From Flavobacterium sp. N502540 (GTDB lineage Bacteria; Bacteroidota; Bacteroidia; Flavobacteriales; Flavobacteriaceae), in contig NZ_CP110012.1 in the NCBI RefSeq assembly GCF_025947365.1, forward strand, positions 806,001 to 870,000: 64,000 nucleotides of DNA, written 5' to 3'. This document shows, one piece after another, positions 1-8,183 of this stretch (its first letter is position 1; every line of letters begins with the position of its first letter). Both the position numbers and the translations under genes were made by a program. The notes below the pieces were generated by a model. It was given only the letters and a program-made list of their open reading frames with translations. It did no database searches and was not told the DNA's origin.

Positions 1-860
1 GCAGCCCATTTTTGACTGTTTACCTTTACGGCATTGGGCAAAAGTACCACAGGATTTACACTCCCCATCTCAGCAAAAACCGGAATTGGCTCCGGTCGCT
101 GTGCTGCCAGATCAAACAAGGCTCTTCCGGCACGGATACTTCCGGTAAAACCAACTGCTTTTACTAACGGATGTTTCACCAACGCGGTTCCCAGAGTTGT
201 TCCTCCACCAATAAGATTGGAGAAAACACCCTCCGGCATATTTGTTTTTTGTGCTGCTTTTATTATAGCCGAAGCAACCATTTCACCTGTTCCTACATGC
301 ATCGAATGACTTTTTACAATCACAGGACAGCCTGCCGCTAATGCTGAAGCGGTATCTCCGCCGGCTGTTGAAAATGCAAACGGAAAATTACTGGACCCAA
401 AAACCACCACCGGGCCAAGGGGTACCAAAATTTTACGCAAATCTTCTTTTGGCGCAGGAACCCTGTCTGTTATTGCCGTATCAATTGCAGCCTGAACCCA
501 GCTCCCTTCAATGAGCATTTGGGCAAACGCGCGTAGCTGACCAACCATTCTGCCTCGCTCCCCCTCTGCTCTGCCCATTGGAAAGCCGGATTCACTGCAA
601 TACTGAACTAACAAATCATTTCCTAAAGCTACGATTTCCTCAGCGATAGCATTTAAAAAACCTGCTCTTTCTAAACCGGAACATTTTTTATACGTTCCAA
701 ATGCCTGATGAGCCAAAGCAACTGCTTCTTCAATTTCTTCATGAGTTGCTTCTGTAAAAACCCAGGGATTTTCAACATTCTGCTGCGGATTAAATGTTTT
801 AAATGTTTTATTTCCAGCAGCTTTAAGTGTACTTCCCACGTAATTTTTTCCTGTAATCAT
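1..860 (-). CDS. Aldehyde dehydrogenase (NADP+), 2,5-dioxovalerate type, 5' part only
   Basis: Reading the minus strand from ATG at 858-860 gives an open frame of 286 codons that runs off the window edge. The opening residues MITGKNYVGS, then the stretch FGSSNFPFAFSTAGGDTASA and the general-base motif EMGSVNP (Glu at about residue 264), are typical of the alpha-ketoglutarate semialdehyde dehydrogenase branch of the ALDH superfamily. Those enzymes oxidise 2,5-dioxopentanoate to 2-oxoglutarate with NAD(P)+. The catalytic Cys lies beyond the window. The next gene upstream is a DapA-family lyase, as in trans-4-hydroxyproline catabolism. Pentose or aldarate degradation uses the same dehydrogenase and is the main alternative. 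Confidence 0.88.
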   Translation of the reverse strand, partial: MITGKNYVGSTLKAAGNKTFKTFNPQQNVENPWVFTEATHEEIEEAVALAHQAFGTYKKCSGLERAGFLNAIAEEIVALGNDLLVQYCSESGFPMGRAEGERGRMVGQLRAFAQMLIEGSWVQAAIDTAITDRVPAPKEDLRKILVPLGPVVVFGSSNFPFAFSTAGGDTASALAAGCPVIVKSHSMHVGTGEMVASAIIKAAQKTNMPEGVFSNLIGGGTTLGTALVKHPLVKAVGFTGSIRAGRALFDLAAQRPEPIPVFAEMGSVNPVVLLPNAVKVNSQKWA

Positions 861-898
861 ATTTCTTTTTTGTTGTTTGAATAAATACTTTACAATTC

Positions 899-1051
899 TT
901 AGAGTCTGTTTGAGATTTATTATCAAAGGATTTTCGAGCGAAAAGAGGCAAATTTTAATAGAATAGCAGCGCTATTGTATTAAAATTTAACGACGTTGCA
1001 GCCGAAAATCATCATAAGAAAGCCAACAAATAAAATTTAAACAGACTCTTA
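899..1051. repeat. MITE-like quasi-palindromic element
   Basis: The outer arms are 901-911 (agagtctgttt) and its exact reverse complement at 1039-1049. Inner parts also pair imperfectly, including ttttaat...attaaaa arms around a central agcagcgct near 953-985. The whole block of about 150 bp therefore folds back on itself. It has no ORF and sits between two genes of one apparent operon. This architecture fits a non-autonomous palindromic element; no transposase is nearby. Confidence 0.6.
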
Positions 1052-1093
1052 AAGAAGAAATTTGTAAAACCAATTGTATCCGCTTATATACTG

Positions 1094-2008
1094 TTACAAG
1101 TTTTTATAATCAGGCAAAGTTGGTCTTGATGCTAAGGATTTGGCAATAATATCTAAAACTTTTTCTCTTTCAGCTCCCTGAAGCGGTAATCTTGGTGCGC
1201 GAACATATTCTGTCCCAATACCTGTTGCTACCTCTGCAAGCTTAATATTTTGTACTAAAAATGAATTGATGTCTAATTCTAATAAAGGAAGAAACCATCT
1301 GTATATTTTCAAAGCTTCATCAATTCTACCCGCTTTGGCTAACTTGTATATCGCAACTGTTTCTTTTGGAAAAGCACATACCAGACCTGAAACCCATCCA
1401 TCGGACCCCATCAATAAACTCTCTAAAGCCAGAGTGTCTACTCCTGATAAAATCTTTAATCGGTCACCGAAACGGTTAATCATTCTGGTAACATTCGAAA
1501 TATCTCTTGTTGATTCTTTTACTGCCTGAATATTATCAAATTTCAACAGTTCTTCAAACATATCCAGTGTAACTTCAATTTTGTAATCTACCGGATTATT
1601 GTATATCATTATTGGAAGTGATGTATTTTTTGCGACTTCAGAAAAATACGTTACCGTTTCGAAATCAGAAGCTTTATAACGCATTGGAGGCAGCATCATT
1701 AAACCTTTTGCTCCATCTTGTTCGGCTTTATTGGCTGCTAAAATTGCGGCACGTGTAGTTTGCTCTGCAATATTCATAATTACCGGTACCTGATTGTTTA
1801 CCAGACTAACCGTATTTTTCACTAATTCTCTTCTTTCCTCTTCCAAAAGAGTACTGGCTTCTCCTAATGTTCCGCCCAGAATTATTCCTTCAACACCTGC
1901 CTCTAATTGTGCTTGTAAGTTAACTTCAAACATTCTGAAGTCTAATTTATCATCTGCAGTAAATTTAGTTGTTACTGCCGGCATAACGCCTTTCCATTGA
2001 ATACTCAT
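1094..2008 (-). CDS. Dihydrodipicolinate synthase family lyase (probable 1-pyrroline-4-hydroxy-2-carboxylate deaminase)
   Basis: This is a 304-residue class I aldolase-fold enzyme. It shows GGTLGEAST (the family's GTTGE-like substrate loop), YNNPVDY with the active-site Tyr, and KESTRD with the Schiff-base Lys at about residue 164. With a semialdehyde dehydrogenase downstream and a divergent AraC regulator, the best guess is the deaminase of hydroxyproline breakdown, giving 2,5-dioxopentanoate for the neighbouring dehydrogenase. Other members of the family (N-acetylneuraminate lyase, KDG/KDO aldolases) cannot be excluded by motif alone. I chose the ATG at 2006-2008 (MSIQWKG), where the family normally begins; an in-frame start at 2032 adds eight residues but leaves almost no room after the -7 box at 2030-2037. 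Confidence 0.82.
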   Translation of the reverse strand: MSIQWKGVMPAVTTKFTADDKLDFRMFEVNLQAQLEAGVEGIILGGTLGEASTLLEEERRELVKNTVSLVNNQVPVIMNIAEQTTRAAILAANKAEQDGAKGLMMLPPMRYKASDFETVTYFSEVAKNTSLPIMIYNNPVDYKIEVTLDMFEELLKFDNIQAVKESTRDISNVTRMINRFGDRLKILSGVDTLALESLLMGSDGWVSGLVCAFPKETVAIYKLAKAGRIDEALKIYRWFLPLLELDINSFLVQNIKLAEVATGIGTEYVRAPRLPLQGAEREKVLDIIAKSLASRPTLPDYKNL

Positions 2009-2029
2009 AATATCGATTTTAATTAAAAC

Positions 2030-2056
2030 CAAAATTATTTATATTGAACAAAGCAA
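2030..2056 (-). promoter_or_regulatory. Bacteroidota-type promoter for the DapA-family gene
   Basis: Read on the minus strand, TTG (2056-2054) is followed after 16 nt by TAATTTTG (2037-2030), matching TAnnTTTG. The start codon is 21 nt further on. The spacing is slightly short compared with the usual 17-23. Confidence 0.5.
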
Positions 2057-2131
2057 GAGGCTTAAAAATTACCTCAAAACAATACTATATTACCCTATAT
2101 AAACTGATTACACAAAAAACCAATTAATATA

Positions 2132-2164
2132 TTGCTATTTTTTTGACAAAATAAAATATATTTG
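2132..2164 (+). promoter_or_regulatory. Bacteroidota-type promoter for the AraC regulator
   Basis: TTG at 2132-2134, a 22-nt spacer and TATATTTG at 2157-2164 match the TTG-N17-23-TAnnTTTG consensus. The regulator's ATG is at 2187. Confidence 0.55.
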
Positions 2165-2186
2165 AATGAACTAACCTTGACCAACC

Positions 2187-3032
2187 ATGAAAGTTTTTCC
2201 ATTTAAAATCCCTAAATCGGGAGAAGATCCTCTTATATATCAAGAGGATAGAGAGATTGTTTTTTACGACAAACTCCATCAGCACGAAGAAATACAAATT
2301 AGTTTTATCGAAAAAGGACAGGGTGCCATTTTTGCCGGAGATACCATCTCGCATTACCGCGAAGGTGATATCTTAATGATTGGAAGCAATTTACCTCATG
2401 TTTTCAGAAGTGAAGTATATGACAATGAATCTTCCATTATGCGTACCTTATTCTTTACTACAAGCTCGTTTGGAAAAGATTTCTTCTCCCTAACCACTTT
2501 CAAAAACATCCAGCCTTTTTTAGAAAACAGCAAAAATGGATTTATTACGCACAATCCCCCAAAAAAAATCGTCAAATCTTTCAAAAAGCTGAATAAATCA
2601 GACAACTACGAACGCTTCATTTTGTTTCTGGAAATCATAAAGTGGCTTTCCAACAGTGAGAGAGAACAGCTCTCCAACCATTTGTACGATAAAAAAATTA
2701 CGGATAATGAAGGCAAACGAATGCAGACGGTATTCGAACATGTAATGACCAACTACCAAAAAAACATTAACCTGGATGAGATTGCCTCGATTGCCAATAT
2801 GACTAAAAACGCATTCTGCCGGTATTTTAAAGTCCGGACCAACAAGTCATTTTTCCAGTTTTTAATAGAAGTGAGAATCGAACATGCTTCCAAACTGCTG
2901 GCCAACAACAGTGAACTTTCGGTTCTCGAAATTGCCGAATTATGCGGCTTTAACAACATCTCCAATTTCAACAGAAAGTTTAAAGAACTGAAGCAGACTT
3001 CTCCGTTGCAATACCGAAAACTGAATCTATAA
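2187..3032 (+). CDS. AraC family transcriptional regulator
   Basis: The protein has 281 residues. The N-terminal half is a cupin-like sensor (HQHEEIQISFIEKGQGAIFAG, then GDILMIGSNLPHVF). The last 100 residues form the double helix-turn-helix of AraC proteins (LDEIASIANMTKNAFCRYFK, then EIAELCGFNNISNFNRKFK). It is transcribed divergently from the lyase and dehydrogenase genes, 178 bp away, so it is the likely ligand-responsive controller of that pathway. The effector cannot be read from sequence. Conserved His residues in the cupin part could bind the inducer. Confidence 0.9.
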   Translation: MKVFPFKIPKSGEDPLIYQEDREIVFYDKLHQHEEIQISFIEKGQGAIFAGDTISHYREGDILMIGSNLPHVFRSEVYDNESSIMRTLFFTTSSFGKDFFSLTTFKNIQPFLENSKNGFITHNPPKKIVKSFKKLNKSDNYERFILFLEIIKWLSNSEREQLSNHLYDKKITDNEGKRMQTVFEHVMTNYQKNINLDEIASIANMTKNAFCRYFKVRTNKSFFQFLIEVRIEHASKLLANNSELSVLEIAELCGFNNISNFNRKFKELKQTSPLQYRKLNL

Positions 3033-3047
3033 GTAGTTTATTGTGAC

Positions 3048-3190
3048 TTAACCGCAAGGGACGCAAAGTTTTTTTGTCTAAGTTTACACATATAAACGCA
3101 AGGTTCGCAAAGCAATAAGATAAAGCTTTGCGAACCTTGCGTTTATATAAAATCTAATAAGTAAAAATTCCTTGCGTCCTTTGCCGTTAA
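3048..3190. repeat. Nested palindromic intergenic repeat (cgcaaag family)
   Basis: Two 23-nt perfect arms, 3091-3113 and 3125-3147, surround an 11-nt loop. Outside them, ttaaccgcaagggacgcaaag near 3048-3068 pairs imperfectly with ccttgcgtcctttgccgttaa near 3170-3190. It lies between the ends of two convergent genes. The same cgcaaag/accgcaagg vocabulary recurs near 38070-38250. Confidence 0.75.
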
Positions 3191-3222
3191 ATATTCTCGC
3201 TCCTTACGTGGTCCCAAAAACG

Positions 3223-4269
3223 CTACTCAATAAAAAGCCTCGTCATAATAGGATAATGATCTGAATTTTCAAAGTCCGAAAAACTCTCAAATTGTTTGAC
3301 TTTCATTTTACTGTCCGTAAAAATATAATCAATACGTGCCGGATAATAACGAAACTTATAGGTGGCTCCAAATCCTTCTCCAGCTTCTTCAAAGGCATCC
3401 TTGAGTTTTCCTTTGATATTTCGGTACACATATGAAAACGGACTATTATTCATATCGCCACAAATAATAATCGGATTTTTGCATTGTTTGATATTTTCTT
3501 TAAAGATCTCGGCTTGTTCCTGCTGTTGTCTGAATCCTTTACTGATTCGGGTATAAATTAACTGCGATTTTTCCTGATTAACATGATCAATATTATCTGA
3601 AATATCACTTACATCCGGCGAAATTTTTATAGACTGCAGGTGCATGTTGTACACCCGAATAACCTCTTTGCCTCTTTTAATATCGGCATAGATTACGTTA
3701 TTATCTGAGTTTGGAAAGATGATATTTCCCTGATCAATAATAGGAAATTTTGAAAAGATCGCCTGACCGGTTTTAATTTTATTTCCTTCGATGAAAATGT
3801 AACGATGCGGATACACTTTCAAGTCCAGATGAGCCGAGTTGGAATACTCCTGAATACACAGAATATCCGGATCTTTTTCGTCTATAAAAGCTTTTATATT
3901 GGAAGGAATATCGTCGCGATCGAGCCATTTAAAAACATTAAAAAGACGCACGTTATAGCTCATTACCGAGAAATCTCTCTCGTCTTTAACATATTCTTTT
4001 GTTGAGAATTTATAAAATTTACTGATAAAAGTAATTCCGGTTAACAATACCAAACCGGATAAAATAAGACGTTTTTTAAACTGAATTCCCCAATAGACGA
4101 AGAACAAACCATTGAGAACGAAGAAAGCCGGCATAAAGAGCGTTAAAACCGATAGAAGCGGAAAACTCTTTGGTGCCAGAAATGGTAAAATATAAATACT
4201 AAACGTCAGTACAGTTAGCACTATATTCAAAAAGAACATTATTTTATTAAACCATGAAAGGTTTTTCAT
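3223..4269 (-). CDS. Membrane-anchored endonuclease/exonuclease/phosphatase (EEP) family protein
   Basis: The protein has 348 residues. Residues 1-85 hold three hydrophobic segments. The rest is an EEP domain with SYNVRLFN, DILCIQEYS (metal-binding Glu), YNMHLQS, CGDMNNSP and DHYPIMTRL (catalytic His), so the hydrolase looks intact and probably faces the periplasm. The substrate (DNA, phosphoinositide or sphingolipid-type phosphodiester) is not predictable. The gene is the last of a minus-strand run after two rhomboid genes, 18 bp from the previous one, suggesting one operon. Confidence 0.88.
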   Translation of the reverse strand: MKNLSWFNKIMFFLNIVLTVLTFSIYILPFLAPKSFPLLSVLTLFMPAFFVLNGLFFVYWGIQFKKRLILSGLVLLTGITFISKFYKFSTKEYVKDERDFSVMSYNVRLFNVFKWLDRDDIPSNIKAFIDEKDPDILCIQEYSNSAHLDLKVYPHRYIFIEGNKIKTGQAIFSKFPIIDQGNIIFPNSDNNVIYADIKRGKEVIRVYNMHLQSIKISPDVSDISDNIDHVNQEKSQLIYTRISKGFRQQQEQAEIFKENIKQCKNPIIICGDMNNSPFSYVYRNIKGKLKDAFEEAGEGFGATYKFRYYPARIDYIFTDSKMKVKQFESFSDFENSDHYPIMTRLFIE

Positions 4270-4287
4270 ATTGCGGGCCTAAAACGA

Positions 4288-5151
4288 TTATTTTCCAGCT
4301 TTAAATAAAAACTCTTTTTCTTCTTTTGTCAGACAATCATAACCGGACTGGCTGATTTTGTCTAAAATTTCATCTATTTGTTGTTGCGTTTTGTCTTTCG
4401 TAACAATTCTTGACGTCACTTTTTCAGTAGGTTTTTTGTAATTTTTATGAACTTTTGTGAATGGGGTCGATGGGGATTTTTTAAATAAATTGGCAAAGAA
4501 ATCTAATGTTCTGGAAACAATTTTACTAAGATCTGTACCGTTCTGAAGCAGCTTGATAAAAAGGAATCCAAAGAAAGCTCCTGCCAAGTGCGAGATATGT
4601 CCTCCGGTATTGTCTAAACGAAACTGCATTAAATCAAGAACCAGAATCACAGCTGTAATGTGCCAAAGCTTTACATTACCTATAAGCAGCAAACGCACAT
4701 TCATCAAAGGCTGATAAGTGGTAACACCCATCAGGATTGCCATGATTGCAGCCGACGCTCCTACTATAGGCGCTGAAATATTTAAAAAATAAAAACTCAG
4801 TGCAAAAACAATCCCCGAAAAAATGGCTCCCAAAATATACAGTCCGAGATATTGTTTTTGGGTAAAGAAAGCCAGGAATAACTGACTCGCAAAATTCAAC
4901 ACCATCATATTAAACAATAAATGCAGAAAGCCATAATGAAAGAAAGCATACGTCAAAAACGTCCAGGGCTTGAACATAAAAACGGCAGGATCTGATGACA
5001 ATGCCAGCCAGTTCGGAAAAGCAAACTGAGCTGTAGAAAAGTTATAGAATAACACTAATGAAATCAGGAAACAACCAATGTTCCAAAAAATAACACGCAT
5101 GGCTATTCCGCCTAATCGATATTGTAATTTTAAATCATCCAGAATGTTCAT
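4288..5151 (-). CDS. Rhomboid family intramembrane serine protease with C-terminal cytoplasmic tail
   Basis: This 287-residue rhomboid has its serine in GASAA (about S133) and its histidine in GGHISHLAGA (about H188). HYGFLHLLFN in the second membrane segment is the family's oxyanion region. After the last membrane segment comes a tail of about 70 residues with lysine/threonine-rich sequence and a final conserved-looking block, DEILDKISQSGYDCLTKEEK, seen on many Bacteroidota rhomboids. It follows a second rhomboid gene after 43 bp. Both catalytic residues are present, so it is expected to be active; substrates are unknown. Confidence 0.9.
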   Translation of the reverse strand: MNILDDLKLQYRLGGIAMRVIFWNIGCFLISLVLFYNFSTAQFAFPNWLALSSDPAVFMFKPWTFLTYAFFHYGFLHLLFNMMVLNFASQLFLAFFTQKQYLGLYILGAIFSGIVFALSFYFLNISAPIVGASAAIMAILMGVTTYQPLMNVRLLLIGNVKLWHITAVILVLDLMQFRLDNTGGHISHLAGAFFGFLFIKLLQNGTDLSKIVSRTLDFFANLFKKSPSTPFTKVHKNYKKPTEKVTSRIVTKDKTQQQIDEILDKISQSGYDCLTKEEKEFLFKAGK

Positions 5152-5194
5152 AAAAGCTTTCTTTAATTTTTATTTGCAATATTAAAGTTAAAAA

Positions 5195-6010
5195 TTAATT
5201 CCAACGATTGTTATTAAACTGATTTTTTTTCCAGTACCACATCATGAAGTACCCAATGACCGCACCTCCAATATGAGCGAAGTGAGCGACCCCTGTACCT
5301 CCTCCTCCGAATATAGAATCTCCTTTGAAACCTAAAAACAAATCAATGGCTAAAATTCCGGGTACAAAATATTTCGCCTTAATCGGAATTGGTATAAACA
5401 TCAATGCAAGCTCAGCATTTGGAAACATAAAAGCAAAAGCCACCAAAAGTCCGTAAATAGCTCCCGAAGCTCCTACCATTGGTACCTGAGTAATTACAGA
5501 AGCATTAAATAATCCTTTAAACCCTTCTTCAGTAAGATTAGTCTTTCCAACCCCTTCCAATATTGGCTTAATTTGATCTAAAAACATATCGGATCTAAAA
5601 CTCGTCCCGTCACTAAAATTTACATTTAAGATCTGATGTAATGTCGCATCTGATAACCCTAAGCTTCTTACCGGCTCTAAAGCTGCCTGGAATTGCAAAT
5701 AATTTACCCCTATTTGTAATAAAGCGGCACCTAATCCACATGAGATGTAAAAGAAAATAAACTTCTTTCCTCCCCAGAAATGTTCCAAGGCCGATCCGAA
5801 AGAAACCATCGCAAACATATTAAAAGCAATATGTAAAATACCACCGTGCATAAACATGTGTGTTATAGGCTGCCAAAGCTTAAAAAAATCGCTTTCCGGA
5901 AAAAATAATGCGAAAAACTGCTCGGAAACAGGCACTAACTGAGCACCTATAAAAAATATGATATTAATTATAAGCAGTTGTTTTACGACAGGAGTCATGT
6001 TGTTCATCAT
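5195..6010 (-). CDS. Rhomboid family intramembrane serine protease
   Basis: This 271-residue rhomboid has HMFMHGGILHIAFNM, the serine in GASGAIYG (about S182) and the histidine in HFAHIGGA (about H246). It carries an unusual hydrophilic insertion of about 65 residues (roughly 108-172) between membrane segments. Its start codon overlaps the mutL stop as ATGA (6007-6010), so the two genes are probably translationally coupled. A protease coupled to a mismatch-repair gene is most simply shared transcription, not a shared task. Confidence 0.92.
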   Translation of the reverse strand: MMNNMTPVVKQLLIINIIFFIGAQLVPVSEQFFALFFPESDFFKLWQPITHMFMHGGILHIAFNMFAMVSFGSALEHFWGGKKFIFFYISCGLGAALLQIGVNYLQFQAALEPVRSLGLSDATLHQILNVNFSDGTSFRSDMFLDQIKPILEGVGKTNLTEEGFKGLFNASVITQVPMVGASGAIYGLLVAFAFMFPNAELALMFIPIPIKAKYFVPGILAIDLFLGFKGDSIFGGGGTGVAHFAHIGGAVIGYFMMWYWKKNQFNNNRWN

Positions 6011-7965
6011 AAGGCAAACTTTTTATCTATATCTTCTACACGCATGGTGATGAAGGTAGGTTTTTGAAAAGGTGAAATGTTTGGATCTTTACAGGCAAAT
6101 AATCCGTTGACCAGATTGTCCTGTTCTTTTTCGGTTAAATAGGATCCGGTTTTAACCGCTAAACTTTTAGCCATCGACTTGGCAATGGTATCATTCTGAC
6201 TGTAACTGTTGGCCGGAATTCCATCTTGTAAATCACTTAATAATTGTTCGATAACCAGAGAGACTTCACTTTCGGTAATATTTACCGGAATTCCCGAAAT
6301 CACAATATGATCGGTCTGAGCTTCATCAAAAACGAAACCGGTTGTTTCTAAAGAAGGTTTCAATTCTTCAATCAGTTTCATTTCGGCCGAAGAATAAAAT
6401 AAATTCAACGGAAACAATAATTGCTGACTGGAAGCCTGATTGACTGTCATATTCAACAAAAACTGCTCGTACAAAATACGCTGATGTGCTCTTTGCTGAT
6501 CGACAATCACCATTCCGGATTTAATTGGCGAGACTATATATTTTTTATGAATCTGATACGTTCCCTGACTCGCTTGTTCAATTTCATTATCGTTAAATAA
6601 GGAGGAGGTCACTTCTTCGTTTTCGAAGGTAAACGGTGAACTTTCGATACTTTCTGTCTCCAAACCGGTATACAAACTTTCCCAGCTTGCCGTTGGCTCG
6701 ACTCTTTTAGAATAACCGGAATAAGAATTTGCTCCTGAGCTATAACTTGAGCCTGAACCTGAATTGGAACCCGAGCCAGATCCTGAGCTAAAACCAGAAC
6801 CGGAACTAAAACCGGAACCTGAGCCCGATTTGGCATAATGCTGATTGGTTTTATCATCTGTAAACGGATTAAAAGTCCCGTCAACCTGAATCGTTGGCGT
6901 TTCGGCTTCTAAATCTTTATAATGGTACGGAGTATCTAAATTCGCGTCACGTTCAAAATCTAAAACAGGCGCGACATTAAACTGTCCCAAACTGTGTTTT
7001 ATAGAGGCTCTTAAAATAGCGTACAAGGCCTGCTCATCATCAAACTTAATTTCTGTTTTGGTAGGATGAATATTGATATCAATCGTATTGGGCGGAACTT
7101 TCAAATATAAAAAGTAACTTGGCTGCGAACCGTCTTTCAAAAGTCCGTCATAAGCCGCCATTACTGCATGATGCAGATACCCGCTTTTAATGAAACGATC
7201 GTTTACAAAAAAGAATTGCTCTCCTCTGCTTTTCTTTGCAAACTCTGGCTTGCAAACAAATCCCTGAACGTTAATAATCTCTGTATCTTCACTGACCGGA
7301 ACTAATTTTTCATTGGTTTTTCCGGACATGATTCCCACAATTCGCTGACGATAACCTGCCGCAGGCAAATTATACAATTCGCTTCCATTGTGGTAAAAAG
7401 TAAAATGAATATTAGGATGCGCCATTGCCACACGCTGAAACTCATCCATAACATGACGAAATTCCACCGTATCCGATTTTAAGAAATTACGGCGTGCAGG
7501 AATATTAAAAAATAAATTTTTAACCGCAAAAGAAGTTCCCTTAGGCAAAACAGCTTCTTCCTGCGACACAAATTTACTTCCTTCGATTACAATATGCGTC
7601 CCCAGTTCTTCCTGATCCTGTTTCGTTTTCATCTCCATGTGCGCAATCGCAGCAATAGAAGCCAATGCTTCTCCACGAAATCCTTTAGTATGAAGCGAAA
7701 AAAGATCTTCGGCCTGGCGTATTTTTGAAGTAGCGTGACGTGCAAAACACAAACGTGCATCAGTTACACTCATCCCCATTCCATTATCGATAACCTGAAC
7801 TAATGATTTTCCGGCATCTTTAATAATCAATTTAATGTCAGTTGCTTTCGCATCAACAGCATTTTCTAACAGCTCTTTTACAACCGAAGCAGGTCTTTGA
7901 ACTACCTCTCCGGCAGCAATTTGATTCGCAACGTGATCAGGAAGTAATTGAATGATACTCGACAT
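6007..7965 (-). CDS. mutL: DNA mismatch repair protein MutL
   Basis: This 652-residue protein has the GHKL ATPase module at the N-terminus: NQIAAGEVVQRP, KELLENAVDA, IDNGMGM and RGEALASI. A transducer domain follows (HPTKTEIKF). Residues around 375-430 form a Ser/Gly-rich linker. The C-terminal dimerisation domain starts near QIHKKYIVSP. Its endonuclease motif reads DQQRAHQRILYE, departing from DQHA(X)2E(X)4E, and the later zinc motif reads SPFQKP in place of CPHGRP, so nicking activity is doubtful. I chose the ATG at 7963-7965 (MSSIIQLLP); the longer frame from 8019 adds 18 atypical residues. Confidence 0.95.
   Translation of the reverse strand: MSSIIQLLPDHVANQIAAGEVVQRPASVVKELLENAVDAKATDIKLIIKDAGKSLVQVIDNGMGMSVTDARLCFARHATSKIRQAEDLFSLHTKGFRGEALASIAAIAHMEMKTKQDQEELGTHIVIEGSKFVSQEEAVLPKGTSFAVKNLFFNIPARRNFLKSDTVEFRHVMDEFQRVAMAHPNIHFTFYHNGSELYNLPAAGYRQRIVGIMSGKTNEKLVPVSEDTEIINVQGFVCKPEFAKKSRGEQFFFVNDRFIKSGYLHHAVMAAYDGLLKDGSQPSYFLYLKVPPNTIDINIHPTKTEIKFDDEQALYAILRASIKHSLGQFNVAPVLDFERDANLDTPYHYKDLEAETPTIQVDGTFNPFTDDKTNQHYAKSGSGSGFSSGSGFSSGSGSGSNSGSGSSYSSGANSYSGYSKRVEPTASWESLYTGLETESIESSPFTFENEEVTSSLFNDNEIEQASQGTYQIHKKYIVSPIKSGMVIVDQQRAHQRILYEQFLLNMTVNQASSQQLLFPLNLFYSSAEMKLIEELKPSLETTGFVFDEAQTDHIVISGIPVNITESEVSLVIEQLLSDLQDGIPANSYSQNDTIAKSMAKSLAVKTGSYLTEKEQDNLVNGLFACKDPNISPFQKPTFITMRVEDIDKKFAL
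6733..6828. repeat. Degenerate Ser/Gly-coding repeat inside mutL
   Basis: The minus strand encodes repeated SGSG/FSSGSG units in the linker of MutL. The underlying DNA repeats imperfectly in 6-24 bp steps, so this stretch is prone to in-frame length change. It also gives an overlapping spurious ORF. Confidence 0.7.
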
Positions 7966-8126
7966 TAAAAAATTTGGGTTAAAGGTTGTCCATCGATTTT
8001 TATCGAAAATAATCCGCAAAATCTCAGGGTAATATTATTATTTCAATTCTGGTTTTTGAAACCAAGGTGTACAAATTTAATGAATTTCTGTTGGCTTTTT
8101 AAACAACAGCTATCATAAAAAAAACA

Positions 8127-8162
8127 AAAAACCTATACTATTTTACACAGTATAGGTTTTAG
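8127..8162. terminator. Hairpin terminator between ribH and mutL
   Basis: The stem acctatact / agtataggt has a 9-nt loop and is flanked by A-rich and T-rich tracts on both sides. On the minus strand it follows the ribH stop directly. Confidence 0.7.
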
Positions 8163-8183
8163 TATTATTAAAACAATTGTGTT

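Noticed and set aside
2124..2354. Minus-strand ORF overlapping the AraC gene start
   Set aside because: It covers the promoter and first codons of a well-supported gene on the other strand.
6609..6884. Minus-strand ORF of 91 codons inside mutL
   Set aside because: It is a frame shadow of the Ser/Gly-coding repeat in the MutL linker.
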